Origin: an uncultured Pseudomonadota bacterium
GTDB taxonomy: Bacteria > Pseudomonadota > Alphaproteobacteria > UBA9219
Reading direction: 5' to 3'
Assembly (NCBI GenBank): GCA_903920205.1
Contig: CAIXLI010000139.1
Span: forward strand, 1-33,651
DNA length: 33,651 bases
The translations under genes and the position numbers were made by a program. A model generated the notes under the pieces. That model had not been told where the DNA came from and did not search any database. It worked only from the letters and a program-made list of their open reading frames with translations. Shown here piece after piece: positions 16,985-23,546 of this stretch (position 1 is its first letter; every line of letters begins with the position of its first letter).

Positions 16985-17428
16985 ATGCCAAATTTCATGG
17001 AAATAGCGTTACAAGAAGCCGAACACGCCGCCTATAGGGGCGAAGTTCCCGTAGGCGCGGTCTTAGTATCGTCCACCGGCAAGATTCTGGCGCGTGCAGG
17101 CAACCGCACCGAGGAAGACTCCGATCCTACGGCGCATGCGGAAATCGTGGTTCTGCGTCAGGCCACGAAAAAGCGCGGCTCGCCACGCCTGTCGGGATGC
17201 GATCTTTATGTGACGCTGGAACCTTGCGCGATGTGCGCGGCGGCGATCAGCTTTGCGCGTTTACGCCGCGTTGTGTTCGCCGCCTATGATCCGAAAGGCG
17301 GCGCTGTCGATCACGGCCCTCGCTTTTTTTCGCAACCCACATGTCATCACGCGCCGGAATCTGTCGGCGGTGTAGAAGAAAAACGCGCATGCGCGATGTT
17401 GAAAAAGTTTTTCGAGGACAAACGCTGA
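16985..17428 (+). CDS. tadA: tRNA adenosine(34) deaminase TadA
   Basis: A 147-residue zinc deaminase that converts A34 to inosine in tRNA-Arg(ACG), letting it read CGU, CGC and CGA codons. The zinc site is complete: HAE (H51, with proton-shuttle E53) and PCAMC (C81, C84). FARLRRVVFAAYDPKGGAVDHG is the typical central segment. The true start is ATG 16985, preceded by GAGG five bases upstream; the reading frame extends further upstream only because it is open by chance. It is divergent from rluB with a 37-base gap, an arrangement common in alphaproteobacteria. Confidence 0.96.
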   Translation: MPNFMEIALQEAEHAAYRGEVPVGAVLVSSTGKILARAGNRTEEDSDPTAHAEIVVLRQATKKRGSPRLSGCDLYVTLEPCAMCAAAISFARLRRVVFAAYDPKGGAVDHGPRFFSQPTCHHAPESVGGVEEKRACAMLKKFFEDKR

Positions 17429-17527
17429 CTCGTTTTCCGTTCATCATTCGTTAGTAATTATCGCGCATAGCTTGTTCCATAGCGCGATTGCGGATTCTTT
17501 TTTGCGCTATGCGTTTCATTCTTTCAT

Positions 17528-17567
17528 CCCCCCGTGCATTGTCAAAGATGCGCGAGGGATTTTTTTT
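17528..17567 (+). terminator. intrinsic terminator downstream of tadA
   Basis: The arm CCCCCCGTGCAT (17528-17539) pairs with ATGCGCGAGGG (17548-17558), allowing one G-U pair and a bulge. The loop has eight bases and eight consecutive T follow (17560-17567). It would end transcripts from tadA or from a short RNA starting downstream of tadA. Confidence 0.7.
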
Positions 17568-17678
17568 GCGCGAATGAAAATTCGACTCGTTCGCCGCCAA
17601 ACATGTTGCGTCCATGCAACGCGTCGGAACGATGCGACATGTTTCGAGTCAAAATCATGATCGGCGCATAAAATCTTG

Positions 17679-17707
17679 TTGACTATTTTTGGGACAAGAC
17701 ACAACAT
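17679..17707 (+). promoter_or_regulatory. possible promoter for the lysine-rich peptide gene
   Basis: TTGACT (17679-17684) is a near-consensus -35 box. The -10 position at 17-base spacing (CAACAT, 17702-17707) is poor, so only the -35 supports this. Confidence 0.25.
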
Positions 17708-17745
17708 CAACTCCTCTACTCTAGTCAATCAACCAGGAGGTCACT

Positions 17746-17838
17746 ATGGCTGCTGCTAAAAAGAAGACCGCTGCGAAGAAACCCGCGGCGAAGAAGGTTG
17801 CTAAGAAGCCCGTCAAGAAGGCTGCTAAGAAGAAGTAA
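17746..17838 (+). CDS. 30-residue lysine/alanine-rich histone-tail-like peptide
   Basis: The peptide has 14 Lys and 10 Ala among 30 residues, arranged as repeated AAKKP and VAKKP units, and has no other charged side chains. This composition matches the C-terminal tails of histone H1-like bacterial proteins, so it probably binds DNA or RNA non-specifically; this is inferred from composition. A near-perfect Shine-Dalgarno sequence (AGGAGGT) lies five bases before the ATG, and two hairpins follow the stop, the second a strong terminator. It therefore looks like an independent, well-translated gene rather than a fragment of a longer histone-like protein. It is too short for routine gene finders. 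Confidence 0.75.
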   Translation: MAAAKKKTAAKKPAAKKVAKKPVKKAAKKK

Positions 17839-17843
17839 TCTTC

Positions 17844-17859
17844 GTCGCCTTCGGGCGAC
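17844..17859 (+). terminator. UUCG-capped hairpin after the lysine-rich peptide gene
   Basis: GTCGCC (17844-17849) pairs perfectly with GGCGAC (17854-17859) around a TTCG tetraloop, six bases past the stop. Only a broken T-rich stretch follows, so it may be a 3' stabilising hairpin rather than a terminator. Confidence 0.5.
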
Positions 17860-17873
17860 ATGATTTTATCTTC

Positions 17874-17931
17874 AACCCCCGTTCGGTATGCTACGCGACT
17901 GCTGGCAATCCGAACGGGGGTTAAGTTTTTT
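17874..17931 (+). terminator. strong intrinsic terminator with 13-bp stem
   Basis: AACCCCCGTTCGG (17874-17886) pairs perfectly with CCGAACGGGGGTT (17910-17922). Six T follow at 17926-17931. The loop is unusually large at 23 bases. Confidence 0.8.
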
Positions 17932-18271
17932 AGGGCCCATTTTATTTGATGATTTTGCGCTTTTTATTTTTGCAAAAAATACGCGCTCTCTCCGATTTTT
18001 TACGCGCCTCGGAATTTATCGCAAACACAAAAACGGCAAACCATTCTGCCTCTCTCAACAGAGAAGCGACAGAAATTGGCGCGAGTAAAAACGGCTCTTT
18101 TTCTTTGCGCATGCTGCAACAAAATTTTCCTTTGCTCTCCCGAATCAGTCCTTGGCACTCCGTCTAACTGATTCGCCTTTAAGGGCAAGGGAGGGCAAAA
18201 AAGAGGGAGAACGAACAAAAAGCATCCCTTTTCCCCTTTCCGCCCCCGAATATCCCGACGAATCTCTTGTG
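17932..18271. other. gene-poor A/T-rich stretch before tRNA-Leu
   Basis: I see no gene here. The stretch is A/T-rich, unlike its surroundings. The only clear structure is a 9-bp inverted repeat, CGAATCAGT (18141-18149) and ACTGATTCG (18167-18175), with a 17-base spacer, of unknown role. Open frames on both strands have no ribosome binding site or family resemblance. Confidence 0.5.
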
Positions 18272-18299
18272 TTGACGCGCCGATTTTTCCGGTTATCAT
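18272..18299 (+). promoter_or_regulatory. promoter of tRNA-Leu
   Basis: TTGACG (18272-18277) and TATCAT (18294-18299) are 16 bases apart. Transcription would start near 18306, about 13 bases before the tRNA 5' end, a typical distance. Confidence 0.55.
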
Positions 18300-18318
18300 C
18301 GCCGCCTCATCTCTGGAA

Positions 18319-18405
18319 GCCCCAGTGGTGGAATTGGTAGACGCGGTAGACTCAAAATCTACTATCGGCAACGATGTGGGGGTTCAAGTCCCTCCTGGGG
18401 CACCA
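18319..18405 (+). tRNA. tRNA-Leu (anticodon CAA)
   Basis: An 87-base class II tRNA. The acceptor arms GCCCCAG (18319-18325) and CTGGGGC (18395-18401) pair fully, followed by A73 and an encoded CCA. The anticodon stem GTAGA/TCTAC encloses the loop CTCAAAA, giving anticodon CAA, which reads UUG. The D loop contains TTGGTAGACG, the T arm contains GGTTCAAGTCC, and the variable arm is long, as expected for leucine. No other tRNA gene is adjacent; ettA follows 130 bases later on the same strand. Confidence 0.97.
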
Positions 18406-18476
18406 TCCTGCTTCGCTCAAGCTACGCAGGACTTGTCCTGCAACACAAGACAGCCCCTTCAGGGAGAATGTGTTGC
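18406..18476 (+). other. competing hairpins between tRNA-Leu and ettA
   Basis: TCCTGC (18406-18411) can pair with GCAGGA (18426-18431). The same right arm can instead pair as GCAGGAC (18426-18432) with GTCCTGC (18435-18441) around TT. A third stem, GCAACACA (18440-18447) with TGTGTTGC (18469-18476), encloses CCC-TTCA-GGG and shares bases with the second. The stems exclude one another, as in an attenuator or a tRNA-trailer processing site. No T tract follows. Confidence 0.45.
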
Positions 18477-18534
18477 CACCCGCTTGCTCTTGGACTAAAA
18501 CCGCCGTGAACCCTTGAACCACGGATGAACCGCT

Positions 18535-20217
18535 ATGGCCGCTTATCAATATATCTATGTTATGAAAAGCCTTTCCAAGGCGTGGCCTGGGGGCAAGAAG
18601 GTTTTGGACGATGTTTGGCTGTCCTTTTACCCCGATGCCAAGATCGGCGTGTTGGGGCCCAACGGGGCGGGTAAATCGACCTTGCTGAAAATCATGGCGG
18701 GGCTGGACACCGATTATTCGGGCGAGGCTTGGGTCGCCGAGGGCGCGACCATCGGTTATTTGCCGCAGGAGCCGCAGCTTGACCCCGCGCTGACCGTTTT
18801 GGAAAACGTGATGTCGGGCTTGGGCGACAAAAAGACCCTGCTCGACCGGTTTGAGGCCGTTAGCAATAAACTGGGCGAAGTCGAAGACCCCGACGAGATG
18901 CAAAAGCTGATCGACGAGCAAGCCGAGTTGCAGGAAAAGATCGAAGCCGGAAATCTGTGGGATTTGAACCGCTCTATCGAAATCGCGCTCGACGCGCTTC
19001 GTTGCCCCCCGCCCGATGCCGATGTCACAAACCTGTCGGGCGGCGAACGCCGCCGCGTGGCTTTGTGCCGTTTGTTGCTGCAAAAGCCCGATTTGCTTTT
19101 GCTTGATGAGCCGACCAACCATTTGGACGCGGAATCCATCGCGTGGTTGCAGCAATATCTGGCCGACTATACTGGCGCCGTAGTGATGATTACCCATGAC
19201 CGTTACTTCCTCGACAACGTCACGGGCTGGATTTTGGAACTCGACCGCGCCAAGGGCATTCCTTACGAAGGTAATTATTCCGCGTGGCTGGAACAGAAAC
19301 AAAAGCGTTTGGAGCAGGAATCGCGGGAAGAAACGGGGCGGCAGAAAACTCTCGCCCGCGAATTGGAATGGATTCGCCAATCCCCCAAGGCGCGGCATGC
19401 CAAAAGCAAGGCCCGCATCACATCCTACGACAATTTGCTGGCACAATGCGCCGAGGCGTCGTCCGATACCGCGCAGATCATCATTCCCGCACCACCGCGT
19501 TTGGGCAATACCGTCATCGATGCCGAACATTTGAAAAAATCCTATGGCGACAGGCTGTTGATCGACGATTTGTCGTTCAAGCTTCCCCCGGGTGGCATTG
19601 TCGGCATTCTGGGGCCTAACGGCGCGGGCAAATCGACCTTGTTCCGCATGATTACAGGGCAAGAACCGCCCGATGGCGGCACGATCAAGATTGGCGAAAC
19701 GGTTAAGCTTGGCTATGTCGATCAAAGCCGCGACAGTCTTCGCGCCGATAAAACCGTGTGGGAGGAAATCTCGGACGGGCTGGACATCATCGACCTCGGC
19801 AAAAAAACCATGCCCAGCCGCGCCTATGTCGCCGCTTTCGGATTCAAAGGCGTCGATCAGCAAAAGAAGGTCGGCATTCTGTCGGGCGGCGAACGCAACC
19901 GCGTTCATATGGCAAAAATGCTGAAATCCGGCGCGAATGTCTTGCTGCTCGATGAACCGTCGAACGATTTGGATGTCGATACGCTCCGCGCCTTGGAAGA
20001 CGCAATTGTCGCCTTCCCAGGCTGCGTCGTCGTTATCACCCATGACCGTTGGTTTATGGATCGCGTCGCCACGCATATTCTGGCGTTCGAAGGCGAAAGC
20101 CAAGTGGTCTGGTTTGAAGGCAATTACCAAGACTACGAAACCGACCGCCATCGCCGTTTGGGCGCGGAAGCCGACCAGCCGCACAGGATTAAGTACAAGC
20201 CGTTGGAAAGGGGATAA
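18535..20217 (+). CDS. ettA: energy-dependent translational throttle protein EttA (ABC-F)
   Basis: A 560-residue soluble ABC-F ATPase with no membrane segments. EttA binds the ribosomal E site and gates entry into elongation according to the ADP/ATP ratio. Two ABC cassettes are intact. The first has GPNGAGKST (41-49), LSGGERR (167-173) and DEPTNHLD (191-198). The second has GPNGAGKST (360-368), LSGGERNR (449-456) and DEPSNDLD (473-480). The inter-cassette linker holds the basic LEWIRQSPKARHAKSKARI segment typical of EttA, and the C-terminus FEGNYQDYETDRHRR fits that group rather than Uup or ABCF3. Length matches the family. It has no strong Shine-Dalgarno sequence and may be read from the tRNA promoter through the hairpin leader. 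Confidence 0.95.
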   Translation: MAAYQYIYVMKSLSKAWPGGKKVLDDVWLSFYPDAKIGVLGPNGAGKSTLLKIMAGLDTDYSGEAWVAEGATIGYLPQEPQLDPALTVLENVMSGLGDKKTLLDRFEAVSNKLGEVEDPDEMQKLIDEQAELQEKIEAGNLWDLNRSIEIALDALRCPPPDADVTNLSGGERRRVALCRLLLQKPDLLLLDEPTNHLDAESIAWLQQYLADYTGAVVMITHDRYFLDNVTGWILELDRAKGIPYEGNYSAWLEQKQKRLEQESREETGRQKTLARELEWIRQSPKARHAKSKARITSYDNLLAQCAEASSDTAQIIIPAPPRLGNTVIDAEHLKKSYGDRLLIDDLSFKLPPGGIVGILGPNGAGKSTLFRMITGQEPPDGGTIKIGETVKLGYVDQSRDSLRADKTVWEEISDGLDIIDLGKKTMPSRAYVAAFGFKGVDQQKKVGILSGGERNRVHMAKMLKSGANVLLLDEPSNDLDVDTLRALEDAIVAFPGCVVVITHDRWFMDRVATHILAFEGESQVVWFEGNYQDYETDRHRRLGAEADQPHRIKYKPLERG

Positions 20218-20219
20218 TT

Positions 20220-20244
20220 GGTTTTCGCCACTTTGGCGTTAACC
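20220..20244 (+). terminator. hairpin after ettA
   Basis: CGCCA (20226-20230) and TGGCG (20234-20238) form a stem with a three-base loop. Outer arms GGTT and AACC extend it across a 2x2 internal loop. There is no T tract, so it may be only a weak terminator. Confidence 0.35.
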
Positions 20245-20269
20245 ATACCCATAAATACGCCCTCTTATT

Positions 20270-20297
20270 TTGCATGAAAGTAATTGCGCCCTATAAG
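20270..20297 (+). promoter_or_regulatory. candidate promoter for the 20363 gene
   Basis: TTGCAT (20270-20275) and TATAAG (20292-20297) are 16 bases apart, about 65 bases before the start codon. Confidence 0.4.
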
Positions 20298-20362
20298 CAA
20301 AAGGCGTGAGCATGTATATTCACGTGGCTTAACGATGAGATATTTCAAAAGGAGAGAGAGAA

Positions 20363-20770
20363 ATGGTCGAACTTAGTGAACGTCAGAAACATATACTCAA
20401 GGCTTTCAGTGCCCTGCAAGAGATTAAAGATATCCCGATGTACGGTGATGGTGATCATACGCGCTGGGCTCAACTTATCGACAAAAAGTTAGCCGCGATC
20501 CATGACGCCCTTAACCAAGCAAAGGCTGGACTAACCGCTATTTTCCCCAAAGAAAACACGAATGATGGTGCGCTAGACGCCCTTAAAAATCTCTGTACTA
20601 AAAAAGGCTATGCCCAATATTTGGACTTCAAAAGAGCCCCTTTTGAAGCCCTGCATTTTGAACTTGGTCTTCAAAAACAGGCTCAAGTCAAAACCCATAT
20701 TGTCGTGCATCAGAGCAAAAGACCGTCACAGCAAAGACTTAAAGCTCTGCACCATCTGCGCCAGCAATAG
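20363..20770 (+). CDS. hypothetical soluble 135-residue protein
   Basis: I do not recognise this protein. The start is well supported by a purine-rich Shine-Dalgarno sequence (AAAAGGAGAG) before the ATG and by its own candidate promoter. It is soluble and mostly helical: an N-terminal helix (LSERQKHILKAFSALQEIK), a helix around residues 32-55, and a basic, Gln-rich C-terminus (QSKRPSQQRLKALHHLRQQ) that could bind nucleic acid. There is no signal peptide or membrane segment. It lies between the ettA hairpin and a GC-rich palindrome that separates it from the convergent DUF167 gene, so it is monocistronic. Its codon use is more A/T-rich than its neighbours, which may hint at a different history. 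Confidence 0.65.
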   Translation: MVELSERQKHILKAFSALQEIKDIPMYGDGDHTRWAQLIDKKLAAIHDALNQAKAGLTAIFPKENTNDGALDALKNLCTKKGYAQYLDFKRAPFEALHFELGLQKQAQVKTHIVVHQSKRPSQQRLKALHHLRQQ

Positions 20771-20781
20771 CAGCGATAAAT

Positions 20782-20806
20782 CTCCCTCCCCCTCGCGGGG
20801 AGGGAG
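20782..20806. repeat. GC-rich palindrome between convergent genes
   Basis: CTCCCTCCCC (20782-20791) and GGGGAGGGAG (20797-20806) form a perfect 10-bp stem with a five-base loop. It sits between two convergent stop codons, two bases before the DUF167 stop. It could act as a two-way terminator, and it resembles the palindrome embedded in the glycosyltransferase at about 2521-2552. Confidence 0.55.
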
Positions 20807-20808
20807 GG

Positions 20809-21138
20809 TTAAGCAGACAAGTCCGCCACGATCTTTCGCGCCAAGACTTGCGCTTCCCCTTCTATTTCAACGATTTTCAAGCGTCCGGTTTCGCCGGATT
20901 TGATTTTGATTTGTTTTTTGTTGAGGCTCCATTCCTCCGCCAGTCTATCGATCAAGGCGCGGTTGGCTTTGCCGTCGCGGGCATCCGCCGCGACGGAGAC
21001 CTCGACCGCCCTTTTGCCATCGCCAATATCCACCACTTTAACATCGCGGGCGCGGGACAGTCCTGGTTTAGCGCGAACGGTAATCCGTACGCCGTTCAAA
21101 AAAGGGCAGACAATATCTTCGAAACCGTCTGTGCTCAT
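20809..21138 (-). CDS. DUF167 (YggU family) protein
   Basis: A 109-residue DUF167/YggU protein. The family is small, alpha/beta and of unknown biochemical role. Diagnostic features are GVRITVRAKPGLSR near the N-terminus, VSVAADARDGKANRALIDRLAEEW in the middle and IKSGETGRLKIVEIEG near the end, the family's A-x-x-x-G-K-A-N and G-x-x-x-R-x-K pattern. I chose ATG 21138 because it overlaps the stop of the upstream membrane-protein gene (ATGA), which implies coupled translation; an in-frame extension upstream has no support. In many alphaproteobacteria DUF167 genes follow yggT or precede folD, but here it ends the valS run. Confidence 0.85.
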   Translation of the reverse strand: MSTDGFEDIVCPFLNGVRITVRAKPGLSRARDVKVVDIGDGKRAVEVSVAADARDGKANRALIDRLAEEWSLNKKQIKIKSGETGRLKIVEIEGEAQVLARKIVADLSA

Positions 21139-23063
21139 TTGACCTCGAACAGCAAATAATTCGACGGTTGATTGATGGGGATTTCGGTCAGCCAAGATGG
21201 CGCTTTATGAAGATTAAGTTGTCCGGCGAGACTGGCATTCTCCACCATTCTGACCCCGCCGTCGGGAAAGCTGACATAATGGGGGCCTTTGCCTTCCAAA
21301 TACATATCGGGAATGTTACGGCACAAGACAACCAAATTAATGCCGTCGCGCCGTGCGATCTTTTCAGCCTGCGCCGCGTCGGTCGTCAAGAAAAAGTCGA
21401 TGGAATCAATATTTCCGCGCAGATTAGTATGATACGGGGCCGCCATAACTTCGTGCGGCGTTAAAAACAGAAGCTCGGCTCCCTGCCCCGTCATATTCAT
21501 TAAGCGCAGCTTGCGATCAGCATAGGGGGGCGCATTCAAAAGGTGTGCAAGACCGGTCATTTCGCAACTTGAGTCAAAGCTTTGCGCCGGAAAGAGAAGC
21601 ATGCCTGTGTTGAACGCTCTGCCATCTTGCACCGCAGGCAGAAAAATGGCCATCAACGGCCCCACAGCAAGGACAAGGACAATTTCCGCCCAAAAACGCT
21701 GCCGCCCTTGATACTTCGCCGCAATCCACGACCACCCTCGTTCGACGCAAGCCGCCAAAGGAATAACGGCGAATAACTGCACATACATCAATACACGGAC
21801 TTGATAGAACACCGTCAGAGCGAGGGACGCGCCCAATAAGGACGCCATCAAGAACCATCCCCATTTTTTATAATCCTGCGCCACACGCGCAAAAGACAGG
21901 CTGGCAACAAACGCGGCTATGGAGGGAATGAGCAGATACGACGCTTTGACCACAGGAAAGCGTTTGCTTAACGGTACCGCTTCTTGAAGATTGGCAAAGA
22001 ATAATGCGGCAAGCCTTTTGTCCATCGCGCCATAAGGCCCCGCAAGCAACGCGGGAAAATGTCGCAAATAAACAGCCCCGAGGATTATGGCCACGCCGCC
22101 GGACACAATAAATCGCACCGCCGTCTTTTGTATAACCGTCGCCCCAGCGGCCACCACAAGGGCCAGAGCAATGCCCCCCATCAGAGCGACATAAGCAATG
22201 GAATAAGACAAAAGATCGGGCTGGAGGATCGACGCCATCGGTTTGTCGAGCGCAAGCAACGCTGCACCAGTCGCCAGCAAACTAAGACCAAACGACGCCG
22301 CAGATCGCGCGGCCTTGACTCCGGATGCGACCGTCCACAATCCTACGATGGCTGCGGTCAAAGCCATCCAAGGAAGAACCTCTAGAGCGATCGCTGTCGA
22401 CAGAGCTAGAGCCGCCCCTGCAGCAACAGCCCATCGCGTTTGATCAGGGCGCGCAAAGGCATGAACGGTCAGGCCTATGGCGGTTATCGTCAGGATCGCT
22501 TCCACCCCGTGATGGTCGACTTGCCCGGGGGAGAATTTAGAAAGCAAGACTGAGGAAAACATCACCACAAAGGCCGTCAGCCCCACCCAATCCGATGCCA
22601 TCAACCGCACCGCCGCTCCACGTAAGGCGGCAAACAAAACGCCCAAATAAACAACGGGCAAGACCAGAGATCCCAGCAATGCCGCGCCACGCCATGAGTA
22701 ATGAAACAGACGAAACAGCATGATCACGCCTGCAATCGGCATTTCTGCAAAACGCGTGTAATGAATGGCGACGCCTTCGGGAGGACTCATGCGGTGCTGA
22801 ACGTTGTCGAACCAGCTTTGCCCCTGCAACCAATCGAGCGTTTGCGAAAGATAGGTGTAATCGTCGGGGTCGGGCAAATTGCCACGCCAGATCGGGCATT
22901 GCACCATGGCGAAATAACTAAAAACGAAATAGAACCACATCACCACGGATAATCCGGAAAATGGCGTTTGAAAGATGCGCGCAACATCGTCAAAAAACTT
23001 CGCCATCCCTGTCGGTATACGCCGAAGCGATGCAATAAATTTTATGTAAAAAAAGCGGATCAT
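21135..23063 (-). CDS. polytopic membrane protein, GT-C-like putative glycosyltransferase
   Basis: A 642-residue inner-membrane protein with about ten to twelve hydrophobic segments up to roughly residue 475, then a soluble, presumably periplasmic C-terminal domain of about 165 residues. After the first helix comes a periplasmic-type loop with LPDPDDYTYLSQTLDWLQGQ and QHRMSPPEGVAIHYTRF. An acidic D-x-D-D pair in the first loop followed by such a motif is seen in GT-C-fold enzymes that use polyprenyl-phosphate sugars; this is the basis of the call and no substrate can be named. I chose ATG 23063, which overlaps the stop of the upstream gene by four bases (ATGA); a start at 23078 is also possible. 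It is coupled to DUF167 downstream. Confidence 0.65.
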   Translation of the reverse strand: MIRFFYIKFIASLRRIPTGMAKFFDDVARIFQTPFSGLSVVMWFYFVFSYFAMVQCPIWRGNLPDPDDYTYLSQTLDWLQGQSWFDNVQHRMSPPEGVAIHYTRFAEMPIAGVIMLFRLFHYSWRGAALLGSLVLPVVYLGVLFAALRGAAVRLMASDWVGLTAFVVMFSSVLLSKFSPGQVDHHGVEAILTITAIGLTVHAFARPDQTRWAVAAGAALALSTAIALEVLPWMALTAAIVGLWTVASGVKAARSAASFGLSLLATGAALLALDKPMASILQPDLLSYSIAYVALMGGIALALVVAAGATVIQKTAVRFIVSGGVAIILGAVYLRHFPALLAGPYGAMDKRLAALFFANLQEAVPLSKRFPVVKASYLLIPSIAAFVASLSFARVAQDYKKWGWFLMASLLGASLALTVFYQVRVLMYVQLFAVIPLAACVERGWSWIAAKYQGRQRFWAEIVLVLAVGPLMAIFLPAVQDGRAFNTGMLLFPAQSFDSSCEMTGLAHLLNAPPYADRKLRLMNMTGQGAELLFLTPHEVMAAPYHTNLRGNIDSIDFFLTTDAAQAEKIARRDGINLVVLCRNIPDMYLEGKGPHYVSFPDGGVRMVENASLAGQLNLHKAPSWLTEIPINQPSNYLLFEVK

Positions 23064-23542
23064 TGCGGTTGCAGACATAAAACGGCAAGCTTGTCTTGCT
23101 GCACGTCGGAAAGAGGCTGATCGTTCAATAAAACCTTGTCGCCTTCGACCGTCAGCACGCCTAATGCCGCCTCAGTTCCCACGCCGATTTGAGTGTAGGG
23201 ATAAACGGCGGTATTGAGATTCAACATTTTGACGAGATTGAGGGTCAAAGGAATCTTGATCGTGTCCGGCAAAGTCATGCGTGGCGAGTCTGGCAAATCA
23301 GCCGGAGCCACAGGCTTGCCGTAAACATCCACGCCGGATTGATACGCAACATCGGCCTGCGGTACATGCTTGGTCAAGGCGCGGCACAAAACAGGATCAA
23401 CAACAGGAGAAGCGAGAGCGAGGGGTGAATAAATACAGAGAAAAGTCGCTGCCAAGAACAGAAGAACGGGGAGGCCCCGGGTCACATCTCCCCACAAGAA
23501 GGAAGAAATTTTGTGGCACGCGCAGCACGCTTTCCTCTTCAT
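23060..23542 (-). CDS. exported protein of unknown function, valS operon
   Basis: A 160-residue protein with a basic, Cys-containing N-terminus (MKRKACCACHK), a hydrophobic segment at about residues 25-43 (LPVLLFLAATFLCIYSPLAL) and a likely signal-peptidase site near ALA-SP. The mature part is about 115 residues, with two cysteines (VLCRAL near its start, VLCLQPQ near its end) that could form a disulfide. I do not recognise the family. ATG 23542 is chosen because GGGG lies about seven bases upstream and it starts just beyond the valS stop. The frame continues upstream into valS with no support. Four-base coupling to the GT-C-like gene downstream suggests that the two act together in the envelope. 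Confidence 0.7.
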   Translation of the reverse strand: MKRKACCACHKISSFLWGDVTRGLPVLLFLAATFLCIYSPLALASPVVDPVLCRALTKHVPQADVAYQSGVDVYGKPVAPADLPDSPRMTLPDTIKIPLTLNLVKMLNLNTAVYPYTQIGVGTEAALGVLTVEGDKVLLNDQPLSDVQQDKLAVLCLQPQ

Positions 23543-23546
23543 GGCC

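Larger units (their letters stand above)
17429..17745. other. hairpin-rich intergenic region, candidate structured RNA
   Basis: No protein gene is evident. On the plus strand three overlapping pairings compete: ATCGCGC 17460-17466 with GCGCGAT 17482-17488; CATAGCGC 17478-17485 with GCGCTATG 17504-17511; and CGCATAGC 17464-17471 with GCTATGCG 17506-17513. An intrinsic terminator follows at 17528-17567, then a GAAA-capped hairpin at 17571-17584. Next is a large nested palindrome at 17584-17650, whose main stem is 17599-17612 with 17631-17644 (14 positions, one mismatch, one G-U pair) and whose outer arms are GACTCG and CGAGTC. The arrangement resembles a 3' UTR or small RNA followed by a regulatory palindrome ahead of the lysine-rich peptide gene. 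Confidence 0.45.

Noticed and set aside
18352-20184. 610-codon open frame antisense to ettA
   Set aside because: It lies opposite a complete EttA with all ABC motifs, begins inside the tRNA gene, has no family motifs, and is explained by the codon bias of ettA.
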